Of a stretch of DNA of 53,467 bases, positions 22,487 through 34,508 are shown in pieces. Numbering within the stretch: the first letter of the stretch is position 1; every line of letters starts with the position of its first letter. Source of the DNA: Calocera cornea HHB12733 (lineage: Eukaryota > Basidiomycota > Dacrymycetes > Dacrymycetales > Dacrymycetaceae); the NCBI GenBank assembly GCA_001632435.1, contig KV424099.1, positions 1 to 53,467 on the forward strand, given 5' to 3'. The position numbers were made by a program, and so were the translations under genes. The notes beneath the pieces were generated by a model. That model was not told the origin of the DNA. It made no database searches and saw nothing but the letters and a program-made list of their open reading frames with translations.

Positions 22487-22743
22487 CCGTCGGCATCCTC
22501 GGCATTCGGCATAGCCACTAACGCCCCACCACACTCTCACCGTCCGCAGTCTTTATCGGCCCAAGTTCCCGCCACTCCGACTCATACAATCCCTAATAAG
22601 CTCCTCGGTGTCGTCCAGAACACAGTACGATACTCCGCTCGTCGATTACCAAGTCAAGGGCAAGTCAAGGCAAGTAAGGCAAATCAATGACAGATCAAGG
22701 CAATGATTGACAACATCTGTTTTGACCTGCTCATCCTGCAGAG
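22487..22743. promoter_or_regulatory. Divergent promoter between the unknown gene and the Mif2-like gene
   Basis: Only 257 bp separate the two start codons. Near 22650-22706 there is a string of degenerate ggcaagtcaa repeats, five or so copies with variation. No classical TATA box is obvious. Confidence 0.5.
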
Positions 22744-23646
22744 ATGGACTCCGACGATGACGACCGTGATCACGCACCACACACCCCAAGTCCGATGAGA
22801 AAAGGAAGTCTGGCGACGTGGCTTAACTCCATGTCGCCTTTCGGAAAGGGGTCATCGAACGGACATGCCCTTCCTGTCATACAGAGAATTGTTCAGATCC
22901 GCCTTGGACGTGACGAGGCTCCTTCCACGTCGCGCAAAAGGCGCACAGAGGCTCTGACAAGTCATCGTGCAACTTCCCGCGCACGCCTACAAGAAGCTTC
23001 CGGACCTCAACGGCCGCACGACTCGTCGATGCAAGAGAACGTGGAGGAGGTTGATCGCGAAGGGACGGTAATTGATCCAAACACGGGAGACGAGGTTGTA
23101 AGAAGTAAGTTTCGAGCTTAGCATCCTATGTAGCCCATCTCATGTTTGGAGTAGAACTATGGGGGACGGTCCAGCATTCGGATCCTCTGTCTTCTGCGCA
23201 TGGGGTCACATGGACAAAGGCGTTTTCAGTGCATAGCTCGGCAGCGGGTGCATTTGTACGCATATGTGGTCACAGCCGCAAGCCCTGGGTCACGTCGAAC
23301 AGCATGGACAACGTGATTTCCGCATTTGGCCGCTGATTGAGCGATGTTGTTGACTGGCTTATTAGGTGTACTGTATCATTCACGGATGTCTCGATGTGGA
23401 GATTCGCCAGAACAAGTTTTCACTGGCTGCGGGTGGCGCGTTTTTGGTTCCAAAAGGCAACCCGTACAGTATGACCAATAATGGGAATGAGGAAGTACTT
23501 CTTTTTGTCACGCAAATACAGAACACCGAGGGTAGCTCCACTTCTCTCACTGGTACGTGTTATCCCCTCCGCCGAGATACCCCCCTGAGGTTGCTTATAC
23601 TATTAAAACAGATGTTGTCGGATCCACCGCTTCAGTCAGTTCGTGA
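22744..23646 (+). CDS. Short Mif2/CENP-C-type cupin protein
   Basis: Exons 22744-23104, 23155-23312, 23366-23552 and 23612-23646 give 246 aa. The N-terminal 120 residues are acidic then basic and low complexity. The rest fits the C-terminal cupin of Mif2/CENP-C: GDEVVR..., FSVHSSAAGAFVRICGHSRK, YCIIHGCLDVEIRQNKFSLA, then GGAFLVPKGNPYSMTNN and a TQ-terminated strand. Family knowledge: this cupin dimerises CENP-C at the inner kinetochore. Fungal Mif2 is normally much longer and carries an Arg-rich CENP-C motif before the cupin, for binding CENP-A nucleosomes; I see no such motif here. It may be a divergent or truncated paralogue rather than the main Mif2. The second intron starts GTGATT, a weaker donor. 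Confidence 0.7.
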
Positions 23647-23997
23647 GAGAAAGGATGCTGTTTACAGAGGCGCTGCATCGGAGTGGTGTAATCCGGCATT
23701 TCGTGAGGAGCAGGGCAGACCTCATGCACATTACATACCACACACCCTCACCGCGAATGTCAATCTTACGTCACGAATTGTACTAGACTACACCTTCTGG
23801 CTCGACCCACAGCCACTGCCCCGCGTTGCCGACTTCTTGGTCTTAGCCTCTCATCCCACTCGGTGGACTGCGTTTCCACATGTGAACAAGTGGCAAATAT
23901 AGACACGATTATAATGACCGTCTTGCTCAGTCACCATGAGCTACAGTCATCTACTTTATAAATGTCAAGCTTCGCCATCGGCGTTTTCAGGGACAAT

Positions 23998-24270
23998 GTG
24001 GCTACCTGGCCTAGCCTCCCCTCGGGCGGCTACCTGGCCTAGCCTCCCTTCGGGCGGCTACCTGGCCTAGCCTCCCTTCGGGCGGCTACCTGGCNNNNNN
24101 NNNNNNNNNNNNNNNNNNNNNNNNNNNNNNNNNNNNNNNNNNNNNNNNNNNNNNNNNNNNNNNNNNNNNNNNNNNNNNNNNNNNNNNNNNNNNNGGCGGC
24201 TACCTGGCCTAGCCTCCCCTTGGGCGGCTACCTGGCCTAGCCTCCCCTCGGGCGGCTACCTAGCCTAGCC
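23998..24270. repeat. 28-bp minisatellite with an assembly gap (N 24095-24194)
   Basis: Tandem units of about 28 bp (core ggctacctggcctagcctcc followed by ccttcggg or ccctcggg) occur on both sides of exactly 100 N. At least six readable units remain, with C/T variation. The unit contains an imperfect palindrome (ggctacc / tagcc). The true array length is unknown. It lies between the Mif2-like gene and the KDZ element. Confidence 0.9.
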
Positions 24271-24331
24271 CCGTCCTTTGAGCGCTTACGGGCCCTGAAT
24301 GCCCCGTCGAGACTCATTTTCTTATTCAAAT

Positions 24332-27300
24332 TCAAGCTGCAGTTATGTCTGCCGAAGAGTGAGCAGCCAAATGTGCCCATGTCCAGATTGGTGATGGTTC
24401 TTGGATTTGATTCCGTAGAGGTCTCGAGACCGCACGGATCCTACATATGTTGAAGGTCTCCAACGCCCTGTCTTCCACTACCTTATCAGGTTGACATGAC
24501 ATTAACGATGACCTATAGATCACACCCATCGGTTGGTGAACTCTCACTAAGAGTTGAAGGAGAAAAGACGATGGCAGACGCTGTCGCCAATCTGACCCAC
24601 TGGTCTTGCCGCCTCGCTGCATATGCAACTTTTCCCTTGCCCACCTGCTGGTCCCGCTCATGGACCCCAATCATTGCTCGCTGCCACAGACCGGCTTGGT
24701 ATCGATAAGAGGTCAAAGTTCTCTGCTGCTCCTCGATGAGAATCTCCCATTCTTCGGTCCAACGCTCTACAGCTGCTCGCATCCGCCAATATCGAGTGCG
24801 ATTGACTGGTCATAAGTCTTAGAGTATCTGTTCACCTATGAGACAGGGTACTTGTACCTTGTTCTGAGATTTCCGGCCACGCTGTGTGATTGGTCCCGTT
24901 CTCATGAGACTGGAAACGCCCTGGATTCATGAACCATGGATTTAGTCGCTGGGAACCTTCCACGCTTTCTTCTAGTCCAGGAACGGATGGCAGTCGGATG
25001 TCAGCGTCGTGCAAAGGAGGAAAGTTGGGGTCACTGGCTTCGATACCCAAACGGAGCAAGGCATCGCGTGCTTGTCGGTATACTGTGGCGTACATCCGAG
25101 TCCTGAGCCTTTGACGTGCCGATAGAGCTCGAGCCTTATTCAATGCTGACTGGCCATGGGAATTGACAACCCTCTGGCATAAATATGCCTTCTCCACCCG
25201 TAAACTATCGCTAAGGGACTGGAGTGCGTCAGTTGCTTGCCCCTCTCGTAGCCTTCGCTCGATGTCGACGATCTCCTCTACGCCTAGTCGTTCAAAGATC
25301 TCCCGTGGCAGGTTGGATGGAAGATGCAGGGGCGGTATTGACAGATCTCCCTCGTTAAGAGAGTTGTCATGCCGAATATCAAGATCCAGCCCAGGAAGAA
25401 CTTCGTCTCGTAGTGCATCCCACTCCAGGATGGCACGCCGTAATTCCTGCTCGTCTTCCACTGTTACTTGACTCTTCTGTCCAGGAATGTTCCGGTTACT
25501 AAGGAATTCAGCCCTAGCAGATTTCAGCGACAACACTGTAGACATTGTACGAGGGACTTACCGAGCTTGCTCTAAACCGATACCCAAATCAACGAGTGTG
25601 ACTAAGGAGAGTCTGTCGGATTCACCCGGAACCTCGGGCATGGAGTCCTTCCGCTTGCTCTCCTCGCTCAGAAGCTCTGTATAGACGGTTTCTCGACTCG
25701 GAACTGCCAAGTTATCATGAGAAACGAAAGCAAGCAGACCTATATGCTCTCACGGGATTCCTCGGGGAGCTTATAAACACTCTGCAGTCGACCGGAATCA
25801 TCAAGTGCGGGAGCATCGTCCAACTGACTCCAATGTTGAATACGATCCCTGCCCATTGCCTCACAAAACTCATCGAAGTCTTGTTGAATCAGACGAAGAT
25901 TCCTGGAAACCTCCTTTCTCTTTCGAGCAAGATGATATCCTGTTCAGACCTTTAGCACAGGTGTGAGAGAAACGGAAGCTGCTGACTCATATCTATCACT
26001 TTACAGTAGTTCCAAAAGTTGATATGGTCTTCAATAATCTCGGTCCTGTGCGCTGCAGTCATTTCCTTGGTGCTGGAGGAAAGCTGTCTCAACTCAGCCC
26101 AAGGTCGCTCTACTCCTTCCCCATCCACCCGGCCCGATCCCCTCGTCAGGGACAGGGAGTAGAAGTATTGACAGGACTCTTTATGCGACCAAACATGAAA
26201 CTTGGGTACGACCCATTGGAACTTATCCAATAGATTGACTAACTCAGGGAATCGCTGCGAGAAGCGCTCCCGAAGGTTGACCACCCAGGAACAGCAGAGA
26301 TCGTAGGACCACAAGTATCGAGGGAGCCCAGGTCGTAGTTCCAAAGCCTTTGCGAACGCGTAGTCAACATTCACAAACCTGAGACCTCTATCAATCCTGC
26401 CCCAAATCGAATGCACGAGGCCAAGGTTGTGAGTACGAACCTCTCTCCAGCATGCAGGTCTACAAGAGACTGGTACACGGTGTGTCGCAAGCAACTGGTC
26501 CCAAAGATCCCAGTACACCTCTTTCCTTGGGGTCCGCCTAACAGATTCGGATTTCGGAATTGGCTACAAGTGCGCGCCTAGTCCAATTCAGAGTGAGACT
26601 TAACTAATAGTGCATGCGCGTACCAGCTGTGTTTCTGAGGCATTATGTCGGAGAAGAAAGTCCTCATAGTCGTTTTCTCGTGGAAAGTAACCCTTCCCAT
26701 CCCGGAAGGAGCGTTCCTCTGAATTCTTGTGATTCGATCTCAGAGACAGACGAAAATTTCCGTCGCCTCCGATGAAGGCTGTCACGACATGCCTAAAGTG
26801 GTTGTGAGTCCACTGCATCCTTTGGGGAGTAGATACATACGGTTTCTCCCGTGACTTTACAAGAAGTTCCTCTTCCGTCACATTCATGGAGAGTTGGGGA
26901 CATGCGGGGCAGGGAATAGTTCTACATGGTGGTCCAATTGCGCCCGGCGGCTGAGCAAGAAGGCCAATCGACTCCCCCGAACGTTTCTCGCTTTGTAGTT
27001 CACGCCACCATCTATCAACTCGCAGAAGTTCCTTGTATCTGTCGGGATGTGCTGAGGGGAATAGATTGCTGGTGAGCCGCGCCAGTTTTCCATAATAGTC
27101 GTAAGCCGGCACTTTGGAGATGAGATTGAGCAGGTGGAAGTCGTTCATTACGTCGAATGTAAAGGCAGTTCTAGGGTTAACAATTGTTGACGGAAACAAT
27201 CGCATACGGAGTAGCTGAACGAATCGAGGCGTCTGATGACGATGCTGACAAAACCGAAGACGAATGCGGTGGACACCGTTGATATGCACAACCGTAAAGG

Positions 27301-27944
27301 AGGGCCGGATGTCCATTGGAGCGGGGTTGGGGGGACAACAGGAGCGCTCTCGGCAGAGCGTCACAACAAGTCCCAAAGACTGAAGACCAACTCGTTCAAA
27401 GAAAGTCCCAGTCCACCGGCGAATCCAATGGAACGGAGAGTGACTGTGCGCGTCAACTTGACAGCCAACGCAGAGGGGTGGCGCCGCAAAGCACTCGTCG
27501 CAGAGAGTGGTGGCCTGATTTGCCGGACCATGTCGGCATGACATACACGCGACTCCTATAGCTGGATTGTATTCGTGCCTGAACATCTCATCGGAGAATA
27601 CTGATCTCTGCTTCAGGAAATCGTCCATGGGATCGTGTGAACGACTCTGTGAGATGATCAGAACGGTTGCTTGAGCGAAGGTCTCCGCGCTCACGGACAG
27701 CGTTCAGTGGCTTCTGAAGTGGATCATTGACATGCGGATACACAAGTGTTTCTTGCATATGAGGGTCGCATATCGCCGGGGGAATGATTTGCTGAATGCC
27801 CGTCCTTCCCGGAGCGCGCAAAGTCTCCGACGTTGCATAGCGAGTAGTACCTGACGTATTCGCGTACACCAACTCATGATTCCCCCTGCTCTTCCGCAGC
27901 GGATCGATAGGCTCGATGGCACTGTGCTTCCTCTTCGAGGGCAT
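24332..27944 (-). CDS. KDZ (Kyakuja-Dileera-Zisupton) transposase, spliced and partly degenerate
   Basis: Coding blocks on the minus strand, in order: 27944-27588 (MPSKRKHSAIEP start), 27694-26600, 26518-25952, 25545-24832 and about 24782-24332. Between them are short introns or frame changes. The N-terminal part has a Cys/His cluster (CMSCRHGP, CDECF, CVGC). Core motifs follow: GGDGNFRLSLR, YDLCCSW, KFHVWSH, and GSGRVDGEGVERPW, matching the conserved Asp, Asp and Glu positions of KDZ transposases. The usual Cys-x-His-Gly block before the VNVDYA segment is eroded. The C-terminal helical region with ERWTEEWEILIEEQQRTL and AYAARRQ is typical of the family. Joining blocks 1 and 2 needs a GTCCGT donor or a frameshift. 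No terminal repeats were found by eye. Confidence 0.78.
24419..24430. repeat. 12-bp palindrome GGTCTCGAGACC, copy 2
   Basis: Same 12-mer as at 18009-18020. It lies in the 3' end region of the KDZ element, about 150 bp past the minisatellite. Confidence 0.7.
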
Positions 27945-30900
27945 AGCGAAGTGCACGGTACAAATCTCCGCAAGCGCAACTGGGGGAGACAAGACGTAAC
28001 GGGCGATACTAATCCTGAGTGTGAAGCGCAACGATTTTTGATCCGAGCCCGGAATCAGATGGACATGTCACCCGGCGGTCGTCGATGTATGACGGCCGGA
28101 TCATTGACATCATCACACATGCGATGAACTGATATCTTGAGCTACTCTAGTACACCGAGCATTCATGTCATTCTCACGATGCAGCACCTAGAACTGACGT
28201 CGTTCTCTACCGCCACAAAATATAGTATGCAACACCAATGAAAGCCGTGGCCGTCAGTTCTCCATACATGGGCCGTCCAGTACTACTCTAAGCAGAAGCT
28301 ACGCCGCGATCATTGCGTGTGCACTACCAACACGTGAGCTCAGATTAATATCCGGATAGTGGAATGCACGGACCGCAAACTCGGGGCCACTGCGAGGTCA
28401 ATCGCAAAAGCTGTTCATCCGATAGCAACGCTACGAGATCGCCCACTATGGTGGATGCAGCCCGAGGGAACGGTAACAGCAGGAGAATTCCGACCCAAGC
28501 CTGTATAGTGCGTGTGGCTGTCTCTGAGTCTTCGATATCGACACACGGCAAGCACAAAATCTTGGTCCATTTAGCCAATTGAACAGGCCGCTGAATAGAC
28601 GTATTGACGACCTGCGAAGTGCCCATCAGCATCGAGCGCAACAGTCAGTAATGTGAATACAACCAGAAGATCAGTAAGAGGCAAGTGTGGGAATCGTTGT
28701 CGCAAGGATTGAAGAACGCATGTGTGAAGGTACACCTGTCCCACAGTGCGAAGCGCGTGAGGGCACACCTGCAGCTGCAGACTCGTGGACCATATTGGTT
28801 GGGAAACTAGGCCCGCGACCACTTCCGAGAGCGGGATATCCGAGGCAAGAATGTGAGGCATGAATCTTCATTCTGCCAGGGATCGAGACGAAACAGTTCA
28901 TAAGGAGGCAGGTGCCAGAAATGGGCGTGACTCGACCACATCTGTTGCACCTCAAGCTCCGTGTTCGCGTCCCTCACAGCGCTCTTACATCTTAATCCGT
29001 ATTCCCTCTGGTGTGACGACCGCTTGACGTACGCGTAGATGCCTACAACGCAGAATACCTCGTACGTGGGTACTACCGATCCTGCGGTTGCTGGCTTTTC
29101 TAACATTAACATCGAAGAAACTGCAGTCATGACAAGGCCTTGCCTCCGACATCGCCACACGTGACTTCTGACGACGACTACTACTTCCCGACACCAGCTC
29201 AACGCCCTCGGGTCATTCCACACCGTTTGGAGAACATGCCGGGTTCTACACAAGGATTTTCCTCTTTCGCCACTCAAATGGCACGAAGATACCAGTTAGA
29301 GGCTGACGAGATGAAAGTGCTGACTTCGTATGCCACGGTAAGCAGCACCACTTGCTATGCGTGTCCCTCACAAGTCGATCTTCTCACATATACCTGCATA
29401 GGATATGACTTCATTGGAGCGAGAACTAACTATGCTGGCCTTGCTGTTGAACATAAATCGGGCACTCAACGCAGGAAGCCTCGAAAGGACGGAAGCCATC
29501 ACGGACAAGAGCGGCCGTGCGGAGGGTGAAGAACGAGACGTGCGGTGCTCGTGTGCCAGCAAAGAAACCACATTGATGTAGAGCATGGGTACTCACAGTA
29601 GACAATTGATCAGGAATAGTATGAGAGACATGTTAGGTGTCCGAAACAAACCATAACGTTACATTGCCGGCCGATTTTGGGCCTTTTTTCAATTGTTTTC
29701 CCAGCTGGAGCAGCTGGGTAGGGGGCACAATATATTTTAAGTAAGTTTGTATTTCTTACTACTTTTACAAGATTTATCTATGTACAGACTGTCGCGCATG
29801 GTCTTGCGGGCCTGCACAGACAGCGAGCTCGGCCTTAGCGATGACGTCGGCGCTGTGCCCACCATGGGGTGTATGCTTACGGGCGGAGGCAAATGGCAAC
29901 GCCTCGGGGCCCGTATGTTTGGCAAGAATAACAGCTTCCGCCTTCGGGTCCTGAGTCGTGTACGCGACAAGTGCCCAGTACGCCGCGTCGCTCTCCCACA
30001 CGCAGGTCTTGTGTCGCCCGCCTCATCCCAACCCAATAGGACCTATTGAACGTCAAAGTACGCTGGCTTGTCTACACTCTCATGACCCTGTCTGACTCAC
30101 TCAGCCACGGAGAACTTCGTGACCCGTGCCTCGCATAACCCAGGGGCGAGCTTGTTCTCCAACTGTCTAGGAGCATTGAATCTCGTTCGTCTACCAAAGC
30201 TTTAGCCCTTGCACTGGTACTGACATCCCGGGACAGCCGGACTGCATGGAAGCTGCTCATACTAACAACAGCGGCCCGCACTACTCTCCCTTCGCTGCCG
30301 TTCGACCGCTGCAAGATCCTCCCTTCGCCACCGTCCGACCGCTGCAACATCTTGATACAGATGGGATGGCAACAATGGCGGAGTTCGACCCAGGTCGTGG
30401 ACGAGGTGATGCTTGCATGAGCCAAGTGGGAACGTCGGCACCCCGAGAATTTGGCACATTGCCTAGTGTCACGATGGATGGCACCACTCATTCGGAGCAC
30501 TGTGAGCATCACGGCTATTGATACCTACTGCTCAGATTGTGATTCTATCCTTATCCAGATCCAACAGCCTCCTCCCTGCGTCAGGTATTATCTTCCTGAC
30601 AATGTTCTGTTGGTATGCTAACGCAAGCTTAGTTTTTTGATACTCTTGATACGTCACAAGTCTATTGTAGGATTCCATCCCGTGCAAGTGGGAAGGTCAG
30701 ATCTCTGTACTCGTCCAACCCGCATCTACTCATGAGCTGTATCAAAGGTAGCGTCTTCGATGAGCTGCAGTTCCGCTACGGTGAGAGGCAGGAGCCTATG
30801 GTCGTACAGTGTCGGTTCCTCATCGTCGGAAATTTTAGCCAACAGAGCGAACCTCAGCGTTAGGCTTGTTGCGTGCTGGAAAGACAGCCGTAAGGCGCTC

Positions 30901-30965
30901 CCATGTATGTGTACAACATGATCCGCTGAAACATGTGTCTCTGAAATCATTCTCAGCGTCGCGAG
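27945..30965. other. Gene-poor stretch with unassigned coding fragments
   Basis: About 3 kb. On the minus strand between 29277 and 28345 three overlapping frames look partly coding (for example SSHAHFWHLPPYELFRLDPW, and LPLTDLLVVFTLLTVALDAD), perhaps a decayed multi-exon gene; I could not splice it. At 29700-29718 there is a perfect inverted repeat with 7-bp arms (cccagct/agctggg). Near 30289-30356 two imperfect 33-bp direct repeats encode a doubled VRPLQ peptide on the plus strand. No known domain was seen. Confidence 0.4.
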
Positions 30966-32072
30966 GTGCACACACTGAGAGCGCTCTCATTCTCGCGACC
31001 ACCTTCGCCCAACGAAGATCAAGGATACTACCCACTGGGCCCGCATCTTGTCAAACCCGCTGTTCATGATCGATTTACACTGCAAGCATACGATTTTGCA
31101 ATGCAGCAACAAATTCAATCGGCCAAAAGCCTTTACCGGCTTTTTCTCAGTCAATTAGGCCCATTTGTGGCGGAGGATGTGAGACGCACGTATGTCTCCA
31201 AAGCCGCTGCGGGTGCGAACGCGCTTGCCGTGAACCTACCCCAGATCGACTTTTTCTTATACCCATATGTTTTCCACCTTGTGAGCACGATATTTGTTTT
31301 AGCTTGCGCATAATCTGATGCCTGGCAGATTAATGACACAAGATGCTGGTTTTTCTCGAAACTGAAAGAGAAAACTATCCGATTGGTCTCTCTATTGTGG
31401 CGAGATGTGCTTGTGAAACCACCGTGTACCGCTCGTCTGGGTGTTTCACGGCTGCTGGATCGCGGAGGCTTCCTGTACAAGGATTTCAATTGCTTGGACG
31501 TGTGCCCGACTCCCTCCTATTCTCAATTCCCATTGATTGACCGCAGAACAGAGCTCGGCTGCATCGACGCGCAAGGGTCCGTTCCAGAATATAATCATCG
31601 TGTACGCTCTAATTGTCATGTTTTACGCCCCAACTGGCGGCTCCGGAGAAGGCATCCGTTATCCTCAACTCTTCCACCCGAGCGCTCCGGAAACGCTAGC
31701 ATTGGTGTCCGCTATGGTGCCGCAATCGTCTCTCTTTTTCTGTGGGCTTAGCTCATGTCTCCGACAGATACACGTCGTGCTTCTATCTCTACCCGGCGAT
31801 CTGCGTCAGCTGAAAAGAGTGAATGCGGATGTTCTGGAATCTCACTACTACTCCTATCTCGACTTATTGCAGCAGTTCTGGACCCTCCGGCCAGACGAGT
31901 TCACTCAGACGATGAATGGCATTGCCTGGCGTTGCCGGTGAGTTCTCTCCATTCTCCTTTTGTCATCCCGCATCTCACTCTCATCAGGGACGCGCACACT
32001 GTTCGAGAGGCCATTGCCTTTTACAAGGAACGGTTGAACTCGCACGTTCAAAAGATCCCATTCGAATCATGA
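30966..32072 (+). CDS. Basidiomycete protein of unknown function, 5' end unresolved
   Basis: Clear pieces: 30966-31280, then a 48-bp intron (GTGAGC...CAG, 31281-31328), 31329 to about 31540, a stretch 31537-31937, a 50-bp intron (GTGAGT...CAG, 31938-31987) and a last exon 31988-32072. Blocks include GPHLVKPAVHDRFTLQAYDF, VNLPQIDFFLYPYVFHLV, GGFLYKDFNC, APTGGSGEGIRYPQLFHPSA and HVVLLSLPGDLRQLKRVN. The frame shifts by one near 31540, where no good intron fits without losing plausible coding sequence. It may be a pseudogene or contain a sequencing error. No start codon exon was placed. I do not recognise a named domain. Confidence 0.5.
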
Positions 32073-32354
32073 TAATTGTGTACCCTCTCACAGTCCTCCT
32101 CGAAATTTACGTAAATCCCTCTCAGGCGGCTCAATACAATCGGCTGTAATGAAAGTTTCATTGTCCAGCTCTTGTCCTCGCCCTTCCTGCATGACTTGCT
32201 TGTCGATCAATGCCCCGATCTGTATCTCCACGTCCTACTCTATGGATTGGATAGTCAGTGCAATGCAGGCGAACGGCATAAAGATCGTTAGTATACTTTG
32301 CTTTGTATGGCATCTTGTAAGGCGAGATCGAGGAGCTTTAGAAGGATGGTCGTG

Positions 32355-34055
32355 TTAGCTATGAGTTACCCGAGCAAGAAGCTTTGCCAACCTGTACGAC
32401 TTGCGGGCAAGCTTGAGCAATGAGCCTCCCGGCTTGAATGTTTTCCTTGCACTGCGGGGAGTCTTTCTGCGCGCTTGAGTGGGCGTCTGCGTCAGCATTT
32501 GGGCTGTGGATATCGTAGCAGTAGTTCGTCTAGACGAATTGATGTAGGGAGTAGTATCTAGTAGGCCTTGGATGAGTTGAGAACGGCATTGTACCAGGGA
32601 TGCGTGCTTACCGCCTGTATCGCCAAATATATCATCCAAGCTTTCGTCAGGCAAAGGGCTGAGAGGCTCTTCCAACATCATCTGAAGCTCGCGACTATCA
32701 GACGCGGGATGAGAGGACCCGGAACCTTCGCGAAACAAGGAAAATTCTTCACCCCTTCCCTGAAATTCTGCCTGTCGGCCAAGTAAGGCAACATATAATG
32801 CGCTCAGAAGCTCGCTAGACATCGCATATAAGTCGGTTTGGCACTGAATTCCGAGGACGTCGAGTATTGCCTGACGAGCCTTCTCCGAGCTGAAGGAAAT
32901 ACCCATGCATTCGTGCTCTGATGGGGGTCAACCGGCATGCTGTAGGGCGTGGGGACATTGTCACCTACCCCACAGCGATTTGAGGAATGACGTCAGCATG
33001 GTGGCTAGTTGATCGCGATCCCATAGATTGCCAACCGGTGGTAAGAGGGGAACACCACTCAAGGCGCGGGTGATAGGAGGGAGCCTGCGGCCTTGAGAGG
33101 CAACGTACTGATCGGGGCAAACTAGAGTTTGACTGTGTGAGTGGCTACTGTGGTGCGAAAGCCGAAGTCGACACGGTACCTTGCAATTCGACGTAGTCTA
33201 GCCATGCTTCCTTGATTCTCTGATCAAAGTTAACACAATAATCTTGGAAGTTTAAGCCTTCTCGAGAGTCTCCGACAAACAGGCTTCAATAGCAATTAAT
33301 ACCAGAGTGCAAGAAGGAGCAGGGCACTATTGACATACGTGAGACTACTGGCGCCGCCGGCCCGGTTCCTCCCCCCCGCCAACACCGTGAAAATCCATCC
33401 TGTTCTTTTCGCGACCTCTTGCAAGAAAGATTCAAGGAGTGGCTGTATTTTTTCAACCGGTCTTGAGAAGGCTCAATCGATGGGTAACAAAGAAGCGGAG
33501 ATGAACGCACAGGTTGCTGTCCGGCTGTGAATAATCCAAGACTCTCTCGTGAGCTTTCTCTCGATAGCTGTTTTGTTCTTCGGGTGTCTTACTCTCCCAA
33601 TGGGTCTTCAAGACTGTTGCTCGTATTTTGAGTGGGGAAACTTTGAGGGATGAAGCCAGACTGGAAATTGTGTCCACTATCTCCGGCTCCTCACTCGCCA
33701 TCACCTCCCATGCTGAAAGGAGAGATGTCGCTTTCCGCTCCCTACCAGATGGCAACCGAAAGGGTGGTGGACGTGATAAGCGCTGCTTTTGGTTGGGAAA
33801 CCAATTACAAAGTATCTGAGTATGAATTAGAAAGGCCGTATGAAATAGTGCAAGCCATACACGTTTCATCTCCTCGAGATCAGGAGGTAGCCCGGTCTTC
33901 CTATCACGAAAGCTCGGGAACTTCACCAGAAATTCTCCGGCGAGGGCTTGAACATAACGCTTTGCTCTTCCATCGCGGGTCTCTTGTGTCTTCAGCACGT
34001 ATATTGGGAGGCGTTCGTGTAGCCACTCTTTCTCGAAGTTGTCGAAGTACACCAT
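32355..34055 (-). CDS. Agaricomycete family protein of unknown function, six exons
   Basis: Exons 34055-33861, 33815-33511, 33461-33339, 33283-33180, 33121-32969 and 32917-32355 close in frame (480 aa). Introns are 45-58 bp. Landmarks: AKRYVQALAGEFLVKFP, RPPPFRLPSGRERK, AWEVMASEEPEIV, then PVEKIQPLLESFLQEVAKRT, GWIFTVLAGG, DSREGLNFQDYCVNFDQRIK, and a C-terminal basic tail (TQTPTQARRKTPRSARK). From memory this layout matches a large Agaricomycete family of unknown function often found near transposons; the final basic tail suggests a nuclear or nucleic-acid role, which is inference only. The start at 34055 may not be the true one, since related proteins have extra N-terminal sequence. Confidence 0.72.
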
Positions 34056-34508
34056 GATCCCCTTTGCTGGGCACAGGGTACGAGGACTTCGGTGCGGTCA
34101 TGTACTGGGGTCGTCCGGGAAGAGGCTGGGAGATGTATTTTTTTGGGAAGGGTCGAGTCACTCTTTGATGTGCCCACACTTGATCCGCTTTGCGGAGAGA
34201 TTTCCACCCGGGCAGTCATAGGTCAACCCAGGCGCTACAGAATAAACCCAAAATCGGAGTCGAGTCAGTACTAGTGCTCTCCTTGTAGTTCTTTTGCCGT
34301 GTTACATCTGCATGACTCGGCTTAATGTGGTACTACATTCGAGACAACTTAAATTGGGTCTTTCACCTGTCTCAGAGACGTGCAAAAACTCACATCAATG
34401 CCTCGCACGCCCACACCCCAGCGGGGGTTCTCGCATATTGGCGCTTCGCCTTATTACTGCTTTTCGTCCCTACCCCAGACTTCGTCCACTTACGCTACTC
34501 GAGTCAGG

